A stretch of 64,000 nucleotides of DNA from Acidovorax sp. 106 (GCF_003663825.1 NZ_RCCC01000001.1:2364501-2428500); one strand, 5' to 3'. Shown: positions 23,610 to 32,268, numbered from the stretch's first letter. A program made the numbers and translations. Notes: generated by a model from the sequence alone, not told the origin.

Positions 23610-24227
23610 ATGGTGCAATGGAAGGCTGCGGCGATGGCCGCCATGGTGGTGTGGGCAGTGGGCGTGCAGGCGCAGCCGGTGTACAAGTGGGTGGATGCGA
23701 ACGGCAAGACGCATTACGGCTCGCAGCCCCCGGCCAGCAAGGACGATGTGGAGCCCATGAAGCTGCAGAGCACCAATGGCACCACCACAGGCAGTGGCAC
23801 GGGTTCGGGCGGCTCCAGCGGCTCGAACGGGGCGGGTGGCAGCAAGAGCGCATCTGGCAAGGGTGCGACCGAGTACAACGCCGACGGCACCAAGAAGATC
23901 CCCAAAGACGTTCAGGAGTTTGGCGAGGGCCTGAAAAAAGCCCTGGGCACGGTCGACAAGACGGAAGTGCCCATGAACTGCTCGGTGGCGGTGAGCAACA
24001 TCCAGTACCAGGCCGATCTGATGCTGGAGGTGGGCCAGAAGAACGTGCGCGACGGTTACATGTCCCAGGCGACTTTCGACGCCACGGCCCCCAAGATCCG
24101 TGAGGCCAAGGGCAAGTACAGCGTGGGCGATTGCCAGATTGCCAGCGGCAACAAGAAGTCGTTCTACCAGTGCATGTCCAGCAGCAAAAACCACGTGGCG
24201 GGGTGCGATAGCCAGTTCAAACACTGA
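23610..24227 (+). CDS. DUF4124 domain secreted protein
   Basis: The 205-residue protein has a signal peptide (cleavage near VQA-QP, residue 22) and a DUF4124 domain directly after it (VYKWVDANGKTHYGSQPP). A flexible Gly/Ser/Thr linker follows (about 55-85), then a C-terminal part with three cysteines (NCSVAV, GDCQIA, YQCMSS, plus AGCDS). DUF4124 proteins are periplasmic or envelope proteins without assigned function. A strong terminator follows at 24279. Confidence 0.85.
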   Translation: MVQWKAAAMAAMVVWAVGVQAQPVYKWVDANGKTHYGSQPPASKDDVEPMKLQSTNGTTTGSGTGSGGSSGSNGAGGSKSASGKGATEYNADGTKKIPKDVQEFGEGLKKALGTVDKTEVPMNCSVAVSNIQYQADLMLEVGQKNVRDGYMSQATFDATAPKIREAKGKYSVGDCQIASGNKKSFYQCMSSSKNHVAGCDSQFKH

Positions 24228-24278
24228 GCGGTTGCATGGGGCTTGGCCGTGCTGCATGGGCCCCTCGCAGGAAAAAGA

Positions 24279-24303
24279 AGCCCGCCACTCTGCGGGCTTT
24301 TTT
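24279..24303 (+). terminator. Intrinsic terminator after the DUF4124 gene
   Basis: AGCCCGC (24279-24285) pairs with GCGGGCT (24292-24298) over a six-base loop, followed by six T residues. This is a textbook rho-independent terminator 52 bases after the stop codon. Confidence 0.92.
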
Positions 24304-24347
24304 ACGGGTGATTCAGTGGTGGAGTCTGGGACTGGACCCATACCGTA

Positions 24348-24449
24348 ATTCCATTTCTAAATCACCCCTGACGTTGTTGCTTCGCCTTGCCGTGCTTGAG
24401 CACTGTCTGCGGCTTCGCGCCTAGTCAGGAATGATTTTGGAAATGGAAT
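24348..24449. repeat. Structured dispersed repeat, copy D (diverged)
   Basis: The core matches copies A-C, but the stems have changed in concert: outer ATTCCATTTC (24348-24357) with GAAATGGAAT (24440-24449); CCTGAC (24367-24372) with GTCAGG (24424-24429) in place of CCTGGC/GCCAGG; and a GTGC-TTGA-GCAC hairpin (24392-24403) where copy A has GTAC/GTAC. CTAG is kept at 24421-24424. Confidence 0.8.
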
Positions 24450-24473
24450 GATGTGTTCAAACATAGAAAGCCG

Positions 24474-24533
24474 TTCACGCTGAGCCTGTCGAAGCGCCGC
24501 GCGAGGCTCGGGCAGACCCAGCCCGAACGGCTT
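24474..24533. repeat. CCGTTC-GCTGAG-CTGTCGAAG repeat unit
   Basis: CCGTTCACGCTGAGCCTGTC-GAAG at the left and CAGCCCGAACGG at the right form an inverted unit of the widespread proteobacterial repeat CCGTTCGGGCTGAG-C-TGTCGAAG. Related units are at 25769-25797 and 58673-58703. It lies between converging genes. Confidence 0.75.
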
Positions 24534-24563
24534 GGGTTTTGATAAAGAGAAAGCGAATCCGTA

Positions 24564-25505
24564 TCAGCCGTTGTGCAGCGCCTCGCCCCGGCGCAATGCT
24601 GCGCCCGAGCGCTCCAGATCGGCCACCAGGCTGTGCAGCCAGGCGGTTTGCGGTTGGTCGGCAAAGTGGGCGCGGTGCAGCATGCCGAAGTAGGGCGTGC
24701 CCTCGGCCCACTGCTGCAGGGCGGGCACGGTGGTGTGCTGCAGCTCCAGCAGTTTGTACTTGAGCAGCACCTTGGCGGCATACAGCGCGTGCTTGCGCGG
24801 TGCGGCCACAAAGCTCTGCAGCCGCTGGCGCGCGGCGGCAATCGCGCGCGGCGCATCGGTAAACACGGGTCCGTGGCCGGGGATGACGGTGCGCGGGCCC
24901 AGGCGCTCGATCACATCCAGCGTGGCGGCCACTGCGTCGAAGGCTGCGGTGCCTTCCAGCTCTGGAAAGACGACGCCAAAGCCGTTCTCCCACAGCGCGT
25001 CGGCCGAGATGAGCGTGGCACTTTGCGGCTCAAACAGCACCACCGAATGCGGGTCGTGTCCCGGCGCGGCGTGCACCTGCCAGTCGCGCTCGGCCAGGCG
25101 CACGGTGGTGCCGGGCTGCAAGGCCGCGTCGGCTTTGAAGCGCGGGCAGTCCTGGCCGGTGGGGGTGTAGCTCAGGGCGTAGGCGTCCCATTGCGTGACC
25201 TGTGCCATTTGGCCGGGAGGGATGTGGGTGGTGGCACCAGGCCAGGCCACCTGCAGCGCGGCATTGCCGCCGCAGTGGTCGCTGTGCAGGTGGGTGTTGA
25301 GGATGCGCTGCAGCGGCTGCGCGCCCAGCGCGCTTTGCACCAATGCCACGGTCTGGTCGCTGTGGGTGCAGTAGCCGGTGTCCACCACGGTCGCCCCTTC
25401 GAGGCCCAGGCACACCACGTTGTTGGCCGAGAGCCAGCCGCGCTCCAGCACGGTGATGCCTGGGGGCAGGGATGCGGTCAACGGGGCGGTCGAGGGTGCG
25501 GGCAT
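24564..25505 (-). CDS. Metallo-beta-lactamase-fold hydrolase
   Basis: The 313-residue protein carries the zinc-binding motif HLHSDH (about residue 95) and further ligands in AAPGHDPHSVVLF, ISADALW and VIPGHGPVF, in the order of the MBL fold. I prefer the ATG at 25505 (MPAPSTAPLTAS); the frame runs up to 25574, but that extension is low-complexity. Such enzymes include glyoxalase II-like thioesterases, lactonases and others; the substrate is not evident. It is flanked by dispersed repeats on both sides and has no operon partner. Confidence 0.88.
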   Translation of the reverse strand: MPAPSTAPLTASLPPGITVLERGWLSANNVVCLGLEGATVVDTGYCTHSDQTVALVQSALGAQPLQRILNTHLHSDHCGGNAALQVAWPGATTHIPPGQMAQVTQWDAYALSYTPTGQDCPRFKADAALQPGTTVRLAERDWQVHAAPGHDPHSVVLFEPQSATLISADALWENGFGVVFPELEGTAAFDAVAATLDVIERLGPRTVIPGHGPVFTDAPRAIAAARQRLQSFVAAPRKHALYAAKVLLKYKLLELQHTTVPALQQWAEGTPYFGMLHRAHFADQPQTAWLHSLVADLERSGAALRRGEALHNG

Positions 25506-25671
25506 GGCGTGGGGGGCAGTGGCTGCGGCAGAGCCTGCAGCGTAGCGCACCGCACGGGCGCGCGGCCTCTCCAAAACCCCGAGAGGGCCTGTGCAGGGGG
25601 GCTGGGCACTGCCGCTGCCCGTTGGGGCTCAGCCCAAACAGTGGGGGAGTCGCTCTGGCGTCGGCAGTCGT

Positions 25672-25760
25672 GTAGGTCGGGTTAGCGCAGCGTAACCCGA
25701 CGTTAGCGCTGCGTGCCCCGAGGGCGTCGGGTGATGCCCTTGCGGGCTAACCCGACCTAC
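25672..25760. repeat. GTAGGTCGGGTTAGC inverted repeat element
   Basis: Perfect 15-base arms GTAGGTCGGGTTAGC (25672-25686) and GCTAACCCGACCTAC (25746-25760) enclose further GTAACCCGAC / GTTAGCGC segments. This element is common in proteobacterial intergenic DNA and is probably a REP-like unit. A partial CTTCGACAAGCTCAGCCCGAA repeat follows at 25769-25797. Together they fill the 308-base gap between the MBL gene and rbsD, which has no gene. Confidence 0.85.
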
Positions 25761-25813
25761 GGGGTCTGGGGGCTGGCTTCGACAAGCTCAGCCCGAAGGG
25801 GTGGCTCGCCCGA

Positions 25814-26203
25814 TCAGAACGTGACGCCAGCCACCAGGATCACGTTGGCATACGGTGTGCACTCGCCGGTGCGCACCACCACGCGGGCGCGCTCGGTCAG
25901 GTGTTTGAATTCTTCGTGGCTCACGGTAGCGGGGGCCACGGGCAGCTGGCACCAGCTTGGCAGCAGGCCCTTGGCGCGCTCCACAGCTTCGGTGGCGATC
26001 ACGGCTTTTTCCACCTGCAGCTCGGTCAGCACCACACGCAGCACATCGGCCACGGCCGGGATGCCGGGGGTCAGCGCCAGGTCGATGCGGCGCGGGCCGT
26101 TGGGGATGGGCAGGCCGACATCGCCAATGACCAGCATGTCGCCATGGCCCATGCTGGCAATGGCGTGGGAGAGTTCGGCGTGCAGCAAGGCGGTGCGTTT
26201 CAC
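25814..26203 (-). CDS. rbsD: D-ribose pyranase
   Basis: The 129-residue cytoplasmic mutarotase interconverts pyran and furan forms of ribose so that RbsK can act. Family markers are [30 protein letters not shown] with the catalytic histidine, LTPGIPAV, the EEFK region and the C-terminal [10 protein letters not shown]. It is the last gene of the rbs operon, and its start overlaps the rbsK stop by four bases. Confidence 0.96.
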   Translation of the reverse strand: MKRTALLHAELSHAIASMGHGDMLVIGDVGLPIPNGPRRIDLALTPGIPAVADVLRVVLTELQVEKAVIATEAVERAKGLLPSWCQLPVAPATVSHEEFKHLTERARVVVRTGECTPYANVILVAGVTF

Positions 26204-27183
26204 AGGGGGCTCCAGTCAGGGGGCAGGGGGCTTTGCGCCACGGCGGCGCGGGTGGGGATGGAGGGTTGGGCGCCTGCCTGCGTCACGCACAGGGCCGAGG
26301 CGCGGATGCCTTCGCGCACTGCCGCGTCGAGCGACTGGCCCTCGGCCAGCGCCACGGTGAGAGCACCCAAAAAGGTGTCGCCCGCCGCAGTGGTGTCCAC
26401 CGCCTGCACCTTGCGGCCGGGGTGGTAGCGGCTGCCGTCGGCATCGGCCGCCACGGCACCGGCGGCGCCCAGCGTGACCACCACTTGCTGCGGGCCCTGG
26501 GCACGCAGCGCCTGGGCCGCCTGCGCTGCCTGGGCTGGGGTTGCTACCGCAGTGCCCGCCAGCGCAGCGGCTTCCACTTCGTTGACCACCAGCACGTCGA
26601 CCAGGGGCAGCAGTGCCTCGGGCAGGGGCTGGATGGGCGAGGGGTTGAACACCACGCGCCGCCCGGCGCTGTGCGCGCACTGTGCGGCTGCTAGCACTTG
26701 GGGCATGGGGCTTTCCAGCTGCATGACCAGCGCGCTGGCTTGGGCCATCAGTGCTTGCAGCGACTGCAGGGCCGGTGCATCGAGCGTAAAGCGGGCGTTG
26801 GCGCCGGGCACCACCACGATGCGGTTCTGGCCAGATGCTTCTACCGTGATGGCCGCCAGTCCGGTGGGGGCTTCAGGGTCGGTGAGCACGGCGCTGTGGT
26901 CGATGCCATCGCGCTCCAGTTCGGCGCGCAGCGTGGCGCCGTTGGCGTCGTTGCCCACGCGGCCCAGCAGGTGCACTTGCGCGCCTTGGCGGGCGCAGGC
27001 CACGGCCTGGTTGCCACCTTTGCCGCCGGGCACATAGTGCAGGCCCTGGGCCAGTACGGTTTCGCCCGCGCCGGGTGCGCGCTGCACCTGCAGCACCAGG
27101 TCCATGTTCAGGCTGCCCAGCACGGCGATGCAAGGCGGCGATGAGGGCGATGAGGGGGCAGGGGTTGAAGGAGGCGTCGTCAT
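26200..27183 (-). CDS. rbsK: Ribokinase
   Basis: This PfkB-family kinase of 327 residues phosphorylates D-ribose at O5. The N-terminal signature is [23 protein letters not shown] followed by [17 protein letters not shown]. The C-terminal PfkB motif is [14 protein letters not shown] (about 262-275), with the catalytic aspartate in AGD. A proline/serine-rich N-terminal extension of about 17 residues precedes the fold. It follows rbsR by 22 bases and overlaps rbsD. Confidence 0.96.
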   Translation of the reverse strand: MTTPPSTPAPSSPSSPPCIAVLGSLNMDLVLQVQRAPGAGETVLAQGLHYVPGGKGGNQAVACARQGAQVHLLGRVGNDANGATLRAELERDGIDHSAVLTDPEAPTGLAAITVEASGQNRIVVVPGANARFTLDAPALQSLQALMAQASALVMQLESPMPQVLAAAQCAHSAGRRVVFNPSPIQPLPEALLPLVDVLVVNEVEAAALAGTAVATPAQAAQAAQALRAQGPQQVVVTLGAAGAVAADADGSRYHPGRKVQAVDTTAAGDTFLGALTVALAEGQSLDAAVREGIRASALCVTQAGAQPSIPTRAAVAQSPLPPDWSPL

Positions 27184-27205
27184 GCTTGAGAAATTTTTTA
27201 GCGTT

Positions 27206-28216
27206 TTATTGGGGGCGGGGTGCGGTCGATGCGCGCACGCGCAGCTCGGGCTGCAGCATCACCTTGCGGGCGTCTTGCCGTTTGCCTTGAATGCGCTCGA
27301 GCAGCATGTCCACGGCCAGCGCGCCGATGCGCTGCTTGGGCTGTGCCACGGTGGTCAGCGGCGGGCTGGTGAAGGCGGTGAGTTCAATGTCGTCAAAGCC
27401 CACCATAGACAGGGCTTCGGGCAGGCGCAGGCCGCGCTCGTGCGCGGCGCACAGCGCGCCCATGGCCATCAGGTCGTTGCAGACAAACACGGCGGTGGGC
27501 GGTTGGGCGGCGCGCAGCAGCGCGTGCATGGCCTCATAGCCGCTCTGGCTGGTGAAGTGGCCGTGCCACAGCAGACCATCGCCGCTGCCCAGGCCAGCAG
27601 CCGTCAGGGCGCTGCGCCAGCCAGCAATGCGCTGCTCGCTGGGGGCAATGCCCTCGGGCCCGCCAATGCAGGCGATGCGCTGGTGGCCCAGCTGCAGCAG
27701 GTGCTGCGTGGCCAGCAGGCCGCCTTGCATGTGGGCGGTTTCCACCAGGTCGCACGGTTGCTCGGCAATTTCGATTTCGCGGTCCACCAGCACGGTGGGA
27801 ATGCCCAGGCCCGCCAACTGGTTGGGCAAGGTAGCGTCGTGCCCGGTGGAGACAACGATCAGCCCGTCAATACGCCGCTCGGCCAGCACCTGCAGGTAGG
27901 TGCCCTGGCGGTGGGCTTCATCGTTGGTGTTGCACAGGATGAGGTTGTAGCCCGCGCCAAAGCAGCGGTCTTCCACCGCGTGCACGATTTCCGCGAAGTA
28001 GGGGTTGGAGCTGTTGGGAATCAACATGCCCAGCGTGCGCGTGTTGTTGCTCTTGAGGCTGCGCGCAATGGCGCTGGGCACATAGCCCAGGGCGCGGATG
28101 GCAGTCTCCACGCGCTCGCGGCTTTCGGTGCTGACGTAGCGCGTGCCGTTGACCACGTGCGAGACGGTGGTGACCGATACGTCGGCGTGGCGGGCAACGT
28201 CCTTGATGGTGGCCAT
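27206..28216 (-). CDS. rbsR: LacI-family ribose repressor
   Basis: The 336-residue repressor has an N-terminal LacI helix-turn-helix (ATIKDVARHADVSVTTVSHVVNGTRYVS) and hinge (ALGYVPSAIARSLKSN), then a periplasmic-binding-protein-like sugar domain. It is the fourth gene of the operon, lying between rbsC and rbsK. Its likely target is the tandem 12-base palindrome at 32096-32119 upstream of rbsB, so ribose would relieve repression of the whole operon including itself. Confidence 0.93.
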   Translation of the reverse strand: MATIKDVARHADVSVTTVSHVVNGTRYVSTESRERVETAIRALGYVPSAIARSLKSNNTRTLGMLIPNSSNPYFAEIVHAVEDRCFGAGYNLILCNTNDEAHRQGTYLQVLAERRIDGLIVVSTGHDATLPNQLAGLGIPTVLVDREIEIAEQPCDLVETAHMQGGLLATQHLLQLGHQRIACIGGPEGIAPSEQRIAGWRSALTAAGLGSGDGLLWHGHFTSQSGYEAMHALLRAAQPPTAVFVCNDLMAMGALCAAHERGLRLPEALSMVGFDDIELTAFTSPPLTTVAQPKQRIGALAVDMLLERIQGKRQDARKVMLQPELRVRASTAPRPQ

Positions 28217-28235
28217 GGGGGGCTCTCTGGCCGGA

Positions 28236-29234
28236 TCAGGCCTTGGCAGCGCGGCGTTGGCGCAGCGTGTCCACGATCACTGCGGCCACGATCACGATGC
28301 CGGTGATGATGCGCTTGCTGGGCTCGCTGGCGCCCACCTGGGCCAGGCCCGCCTCCAGCACGGCAATGATGAGCACGCCAAACGCGGTGTTCACCACCGA
28401 GCCGCGCCCGCCCATCAGGCTGGTGCCGCCAATCACCACGGCGGCAATCACCTGCAGCTCCATGCCGGTGCCGGCGTTGGGGTCGGCTGCTTCCAGGCGG
28501 GCCGATTGCATCAGGCCCGCCAGCCCGGCCAGCAGACCAGTGACGGCGAACACGATGATGCGGATGGGACGGGGGTCCACGCCCGCCAGGCGCATGGCTT
28601 CTTCGTTGGTGCCAATGCCCACCACGCTGCGGCCAAACACGGTGCGCGACAGCACCAGTTGCGCCACCACCACCAGCACCACGGCCAGCAAGAAGGCGAA
28701 CGAGATGCCGCCAAAAAACGGTGCCGACAGCCACGAGATCGCATCGCCCACGTACTGCGTGCGCGAGTCGGTCACCACATAGGCGCTGCCGCGCACGGCT
28801 TCAAGCATGCCCAGCGAGACGATGAACGAGGGCAGACGCCACGCCACCGAGATGGTGCCGGTGATGGTGCCGCACACCAGGCCCGTGGCCAGTGCCAGCG
28901 CGGCAGCGGCGGGCACCGTCCAGCCCCACTGCAAGATGGCAGCGGCCGAGGTGGCGGCGGCCAGCGCCATCACCGAGCCCACCGACAAATCGATGCCCGC
29001 GATGATGAGCACAAAGGTCATGCCCACGGCCATCACGGCCAGGGCCGGGATTTCGTTGGCAATGGTGATGAAGGTCTCGGCGCTCCAGAAGTATTCGGAC
29101 AGCGACGAGAACAGCGCCACCATGCCCACGAGCACGGCGATCAGCCCGAGGTAGGTGCCCAGCTGGCTGCGCCAGGCGGAGGGGGTGCGCGGTGCAGGGG
29201 CCGCTGCCGTGTTAGGGGAGGTGGGGGCGTTCAT
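28236..29234 (-). CDS. rbsC: Ribose ABC transporter permease
   Basis: The 332-residue inner-membrane permease starts at 29234 (MNAPTSPN). The frame extends to 29339, but that extension would enter the rbsA 3' region and is low in quality. About eight to ten hydrophobic helices are visible, with family motifs GIDLSVGSVMALAA and VGIGTNEEAMRLAGVDPRPI and the typical GGTSLMGGRGSV near the C-terminus. It carries ribose delivered by RbsB across the membrane using RbsA. Confidence 0.94.
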   Translation of the reverse strand: MNAPTSPNTAAAPAPRTPSAWRSQLGTYLGLIAVLVGMVALFSSLSEYFWSAETFITIANEIPALAVMAVGMTFVLIIAGIDLSVGSVMALAAATSAAAILQWGWTVPAAAALALATGLVCGTITGTISVAWRLPSFIVSLGMLEAVRGSAYVVTDSRTQYVGDAISWLSAPFFGGISFAFLLAVVLVVVAQLVLSRTVFGRSVVGIGTNEEAMRLAGVDPRPIRIIVFAVTGLLAGLAGLMQSARLEAADPNAGTGMELQVIAAVVIGGTSLMGGRGSVVNTAFGVLIIAVLEAGLAQVGASEPSKRIITGIVIVAAVIVDTLRQRRAAKA

Positions 29235-29307
29235 GCGAAGGGCTCGGTCAGGAAAAGGGTCAAAACAGGGCGGTGGAACAGGGCGGTGGTTGGGAGGTGC
29301 GTGGGGG

Positions 29308-30966
29308 CTATGCAGCCGCTGGTTGCTCGGCGGGCGCATGGCCTTGCTCCGAGAAGGCGGCGGCCAGCAGCGACTGCTGCGTCCACTCGCCGCGCTCGAA
29401 CACAGCCACCATGCGGCCGCCGCTCATCACGCCGATGCGGTCGGCCATGGCCATCAGCTCGCGCAGATCGGACGACACCATCAGCAGTGCGCGACCTTGG
29501 TCGGCCATGCGGTCCAACTCGCTGTAAATCTCGGCGCGTGCGCCCACGTCCACGCCACGGGTGGGCTCGTCCAGCAGCAGCACCTTGCAGGGGCGGTGCA
29601 GCCAGCGGGCAAACACCACCTTTTGCTGGTTGCCGCCCGACAGCTGGCCCACGGGCTGCTCGCCGCCCCGGCAGCGGATGCGCAGGGTTTGGATAAAGCC
29701 CTGCACCAGCCGGTTCTCCAGCCCGCGCTGCAGCCAGCCCGCACTCGATATGGCGCCCAGGTCAGACAGCGTGGCATTGATGCGGATGGGCTGCGCCAGC
29801 AGCAGGCCTTGCGATTTGCGGTCTTCCGTCACCAGGCCCACCCCGGCGGCAATGGCCTGCAGCGGCGTGGCAAAGCCCCGCACCAGGGTGCGCAGCACGG
29901 CGGGGCGTGGGGTCGGTTGAATGGATGCAGGATTTGCTATTGAATTAGTAGCTTCTTGCGCTTGATGGTCGGGCGATAGAGCCTCTTTTTGTTCAATATT
30001 TTCGTGCAGCGTGATGCTGCCCCGGTCGGCGCGGTCCGCGCCAAACAGCAAGCGCAGCAGCTCGGTGCGGCCCGACCCCACCAGCCCGGCAATGCCAAAC
30101 ACCTCACCGGCACGCAGCTCCAGGCTCACGTCCTGCACGGCGGTGCCCCGGCCAATGCCTTGCACACCCATGACCACGGGGCCTGCGGTGCGGCGGGGGC
30201 GGTCTTCCAGGTCGTTGACCGAGCGGCCCACCATGCGCTGCACCAGCGCGTCTTCGCTCAGGCCGGCCATGGGCAGCACGTCCACCAGGCGCCCGTCGCG
30301 CAGCACAGCGGCGCGGTCGGCAATGCGGCGCAGCTCTTCGAGGCGGTGCGACACGTAAATGATGGCCACACCGCGTGCGGTGAGGTGGGCAATCTGGTCA
30401 AACAGGTAATTCGTCTCGCGCGGGGTGAGCATGGCGGTGGGTTCGTCCAGCACCAGGATGCGCGTGTCGTCGTGCAGGTTGCGGGCAATCTCCACCATCT
30501 GCTGCTGGCCAATGCCCAGGGCCGACACAGGCGTGGCCGGGTCGATGTGGGTCAGGCCAATCTTGGCCAACTGCTTGCTGGCAGCGGCGTGCAGCGCATC
30601 GCGGCGCAGCCAGCCGGCGCGGTGGGGCAGGCGGCCCATCAGCAGGTTTTCGGCCACGGAGAGGGTCGGAATCAGCCCCAGCTCTTGCATCACCATGCGC
30701 ACACCGTGCTGCTCGGCATCGCGGCGCGAGGTGGGGGTGTAGGTTTGCCCACCCAGGCGCATGCCGCCCCGCGTGGCCGATTCCAGCCCGCAGATGATTT
30801 TGGACAGCGTGCTCTTGCCCGCGCCGTTCTCGCCCGTCAGGGCCAGCACCTCGCCCGCGTTCAGGGCCAGCGTCACGTTGTCGAGCACGGTGGCGGTGTA
30901 GTCCTTGCCCACGGCGTCGATGGACAGCAGGGGCGAAGGGGGCGTGGCGGAGGTGTGGGGCGTCAT
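29308..30966 (-). CDS. rbsA: Ribose ABC transporter ATPase with in-frame repeat insertion
   Basis: The 552-residue protein is longer than the usual ~500. It has two ATPase halves: Walker A GENGAGKST, signature-like LGIGQQQMVEIARNL and Walker B LVLDEPTAML in the first; degenerate GLVGSGRTEL, LSGGNQQKVVFARWL and LLLDEPTRGVD in the second. Between GSITLHEN and LQAIAAGVGLVTEDRK, where RbsA normally has a short hinge, there are about 33 extra residues. Roughly residues 324-345 of these (EALSPDHQAQEATNSIANP) are encoded by a dispersed palindromic repeat. It powers ribose uptake. Confidence 0.93.
   Translation of the reverse strand: MTPHTSATPPSPLLSIDAVGKDYTATVLDNVTLALNAGEVLALTGENGAGKSTLSKIICGLESATRGGMRLGGQTYTPTSRRDAEQHGVRMVMQELGLIPTLSVAENLLMGRLPHRAGWLRRDALHAAASKQLAKIGLTHIDPATPVSALGIGQQQMVEIARNLHDDTRILVLDEPTAMLTPRETNYLFDQIAHLTARGVAIIYVSHRLEELRRIADRAAVLRDGRLVDVLPMAGLSEDALVQRMVGRSVNDLEDRPRRTAGPVVMGVQGIGRGTAVQDVSLELRAGEVFGIAGLVGSGRTELLRLLFGADRADRGSITLHENIEQKEALSPDHQAQEATNSIANPASIQPTPRPAVLRTLVRGFATPLQAIAAGVGLVTEDRKSQGLLLAQPIRINATLSDLGAISSAGWLQRGLENRLVQGFIQTLRIRCRGGEQPVGQLSGGNQQKVVFARWLHRPCKVLLLDEPTRGVDVGARAEIYSELDRMADQGRALLMVSSDLRELMAMADRIGVMSGGRMVAVFERGEWTQQSLLAAAFSEQGHAPAEQPAAA
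29934..29996. repeat. Palindromic repeat inside rbsA, read in frame
   Basis: TGCTATTGAATTAGTAGC (29934-29951), then TGCGCTTGATGG and GGGCGATAGAGCC, with a flanking T-run, is the family pattern, shared with the cca copy down to GCTATTGAATT. It falls in a surface loop of the second ATPase half and keeps the frame open. Confidence 0.8.
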
Positions 30967-30983
30967 GGCGGGGCAGTGCCTTC

Positions 30984-31024
30984 AAAAAACAAAAAAGGCG
31001 CGCGGCGGTCAGGCCACGCGCCTT
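30984..31024 (-). terminator. Hairpin with T-run between rbsB and rbsA
   Basis: Read on the minus strand, AAGGCGCG (31024-31017) pairs with CGCGCCTT (31002-30995) and is followed by a T-rich stretch interrupted by one G (30996-30984). It sits 12 bases after the rbsB stop and just before rbsA. Partial termination here would keep the binding protein more abundant than the other subunits. Confidence 0.85.
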
Positions 31025-31036
31025 GGGCCGCATGGC

Positions 31037-31990
31037 TTACTTGCTGTCTTTGGTGACCAGCACCACGTCGGTTTTCACGGCGGCGGGCAGTTGGGCCTGG
31101 GGCGTCTTGGCGGCCAGGGCCTTCTGGGCCAGCTCAATGCCGAACACGGCTTGCTTGGCGGCAAACTGGTCGGCAGTGGCCAGCACGCGGCCGTCGGCCA
31201 GCATGGGCTTGATGGCGGCGATGTTGTCGTAGCCCACCACTTGCACCTTGCCGGTCTTGCCAGCGGCCTTCACGGCGGCCACGATGCCCAGCGCCATGCT
31301 GTCGTTGCCGGCCAGCAGGGCCACCAGGTCAGGGTGCTCGCGCATCATGCCGGCGGCCACGGTGTTGCCCTTTTCGATTTCCCAGTTGCCCGACTGCACG
31401 CCCACTACGGTGATGCCTGCGGCCTTCATGGCGTCCTGGTAGCCCAGGGTGCGCTGCTGGGCATTGAAGGTGGTGGACACGCCTTCGATGATGCCGACCT
31501 TGTCGCCCGCCTTCAGCGTCTTGGCCAGGTGGTCGCCCACCAGCTTGGCGCCCACGCGGTTGTCAGGGCCGACAAAGGGCACCGTGATGTTCTTCTCTTT
31601 GAGGGCGGCGGCGTCGAGCTGGTTGTCGATGTTCACGACGATGATGCCCTTGTCGATGGCGTTCTTCACCACGGGCACCAGGGCCTTGGAGTCGGCCGGG
31701 GCCAGCACGATGGCGCTGACCTTTTGCGCCACGGCCTGCTCAATCATCTTGATCTGGGCGGCAGTGTCGGTCTCGTTCTTGATGCCGTTGGCGATCAGCG
31801 TGTACTCGCTGGCGTGGGCTTTTTGGTGGGCCTTGGCGCCGTCTTCCATGGTGCGGAAGAACTCATTGGCCAGCGACTTCATCACCAGGGCGATCTTGGG
31901 CTTGTCTTGCGCCCAGGCGGGGCTGGCCAGCAAACCGCCCAAAACGGCGATGGCGGCAGCGGTCTGAACGGAACGGCGGGTGAACTGCAT
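31037..31990 (-). CDS. rbsB: Ribose ABC transporter substrate-binding protein
   Basis: The 317-residue periplasmic protein has a signal peptide (MQFTRRSVQTAAAIAVLGG, cleavage near AWA-QD, residue 27). The mature part has the sugar-binding fold of Peripla_BP_4: KIALVMKSLANEFFRTMEDGAK, IVLAPADSKALVPVV, NIDNQLD and GNDSMALG. It is first in the operon, directly under the operator-promoter at 32084-32119, and is separated from the rest by a hairpin. Confidence 0.94.
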   Translation of the reverse strand: MQFTRRSVQTAAAIAVLGGLLASPAWAQDKPKIALVMKSLANEFFRTMEDGAKAHQKAHASEYTLIANGIKNETDTAAQIKMIEQAVAQKVSAIVLAPADSKALVPVVKNAIDKGIIVVNIDNQLDAAALKEKNITVPFVGPDNRVGAKLVGDHLAKTLKAGDKVGIIEGVSTTFNAQQRTLGYQDAMKAAGITVVGVQSGNWEIEKGNTVAAGMMREHPDLVALLAGNDSMALGIVAAVKAAGKTGKVQVVGYDNIAAIKPMLADGRVLATADQFAAKQAVFGIELAQKALAAKTPQAQLPAAVKTDVVLVTKDSK

Positions 31991-32083
31991 GGTGTCTCCT
32001 GTTGGGATTGGGTGGCTTCAAGCGCCAAAAGGCGCCCACAAAAACGCTTCGGGCGACCCGCCAAAAGCGATGCCGCGGCGCGA

Positions 32084-32119
32084 ATCATAGCGAAAGCAAA
32101 CGTTTGCGCAAACGTTTGC
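32084..32119 (-). promoter_or_regulatory. rbs promoter with tandem LacI-type operator
   Basis: GCAAACGTTTGC occurs twice back to back (32096-32107 and 32108-32119), each a perfect 12-base palindrome with the central ACGT expected of LacI-family operators. On the minus strand TTGCGC (32111-32106) and TATGAT (32089-32084) form a -35/-10 pair with a 16-base spacer, overlapped by the operators. RbsR binding would block RNA polymerase directly. The rest of the 337-base gap holds only the leader and the fadD terminator. Confidence 0.88.
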
Positions 32120-32227
32120 TACTGCGGGATTTCCCTATGTTTGGGTCGGATTTGGGACAGTGCCTGAGTGGGCTAAGGCGCTGATTCGGTGGGAGCCACG
32201 TCCAGCGTGGGGCCAAGAGGGGCAGGC

Positions 32228-32268
32228 AAAAAAAGACGGCAGCGGGCCTTCACAGGCTGGCTACCGTC
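32228..32268 (-). terminator. Intrinsic terminator after fadD
   Basis: On the minus strand GACGGTAGC (32268-32260) pairs with GCTGCCGTC (32243-32235), one G-T pair included, followed by seven T residues. A second GC-rich hairpin (CGCCCG/CGGGCG, about 32283-32311) lies closer to the stop codon. Confidence 0.85.

Noticed and set aside
28143..29696. Plus-strand open frame of 517 codons opposite rbsC/rbsA
   Set aside because: Shadow of the ribose genes; strongly histidine-rich with no recognisable domain.
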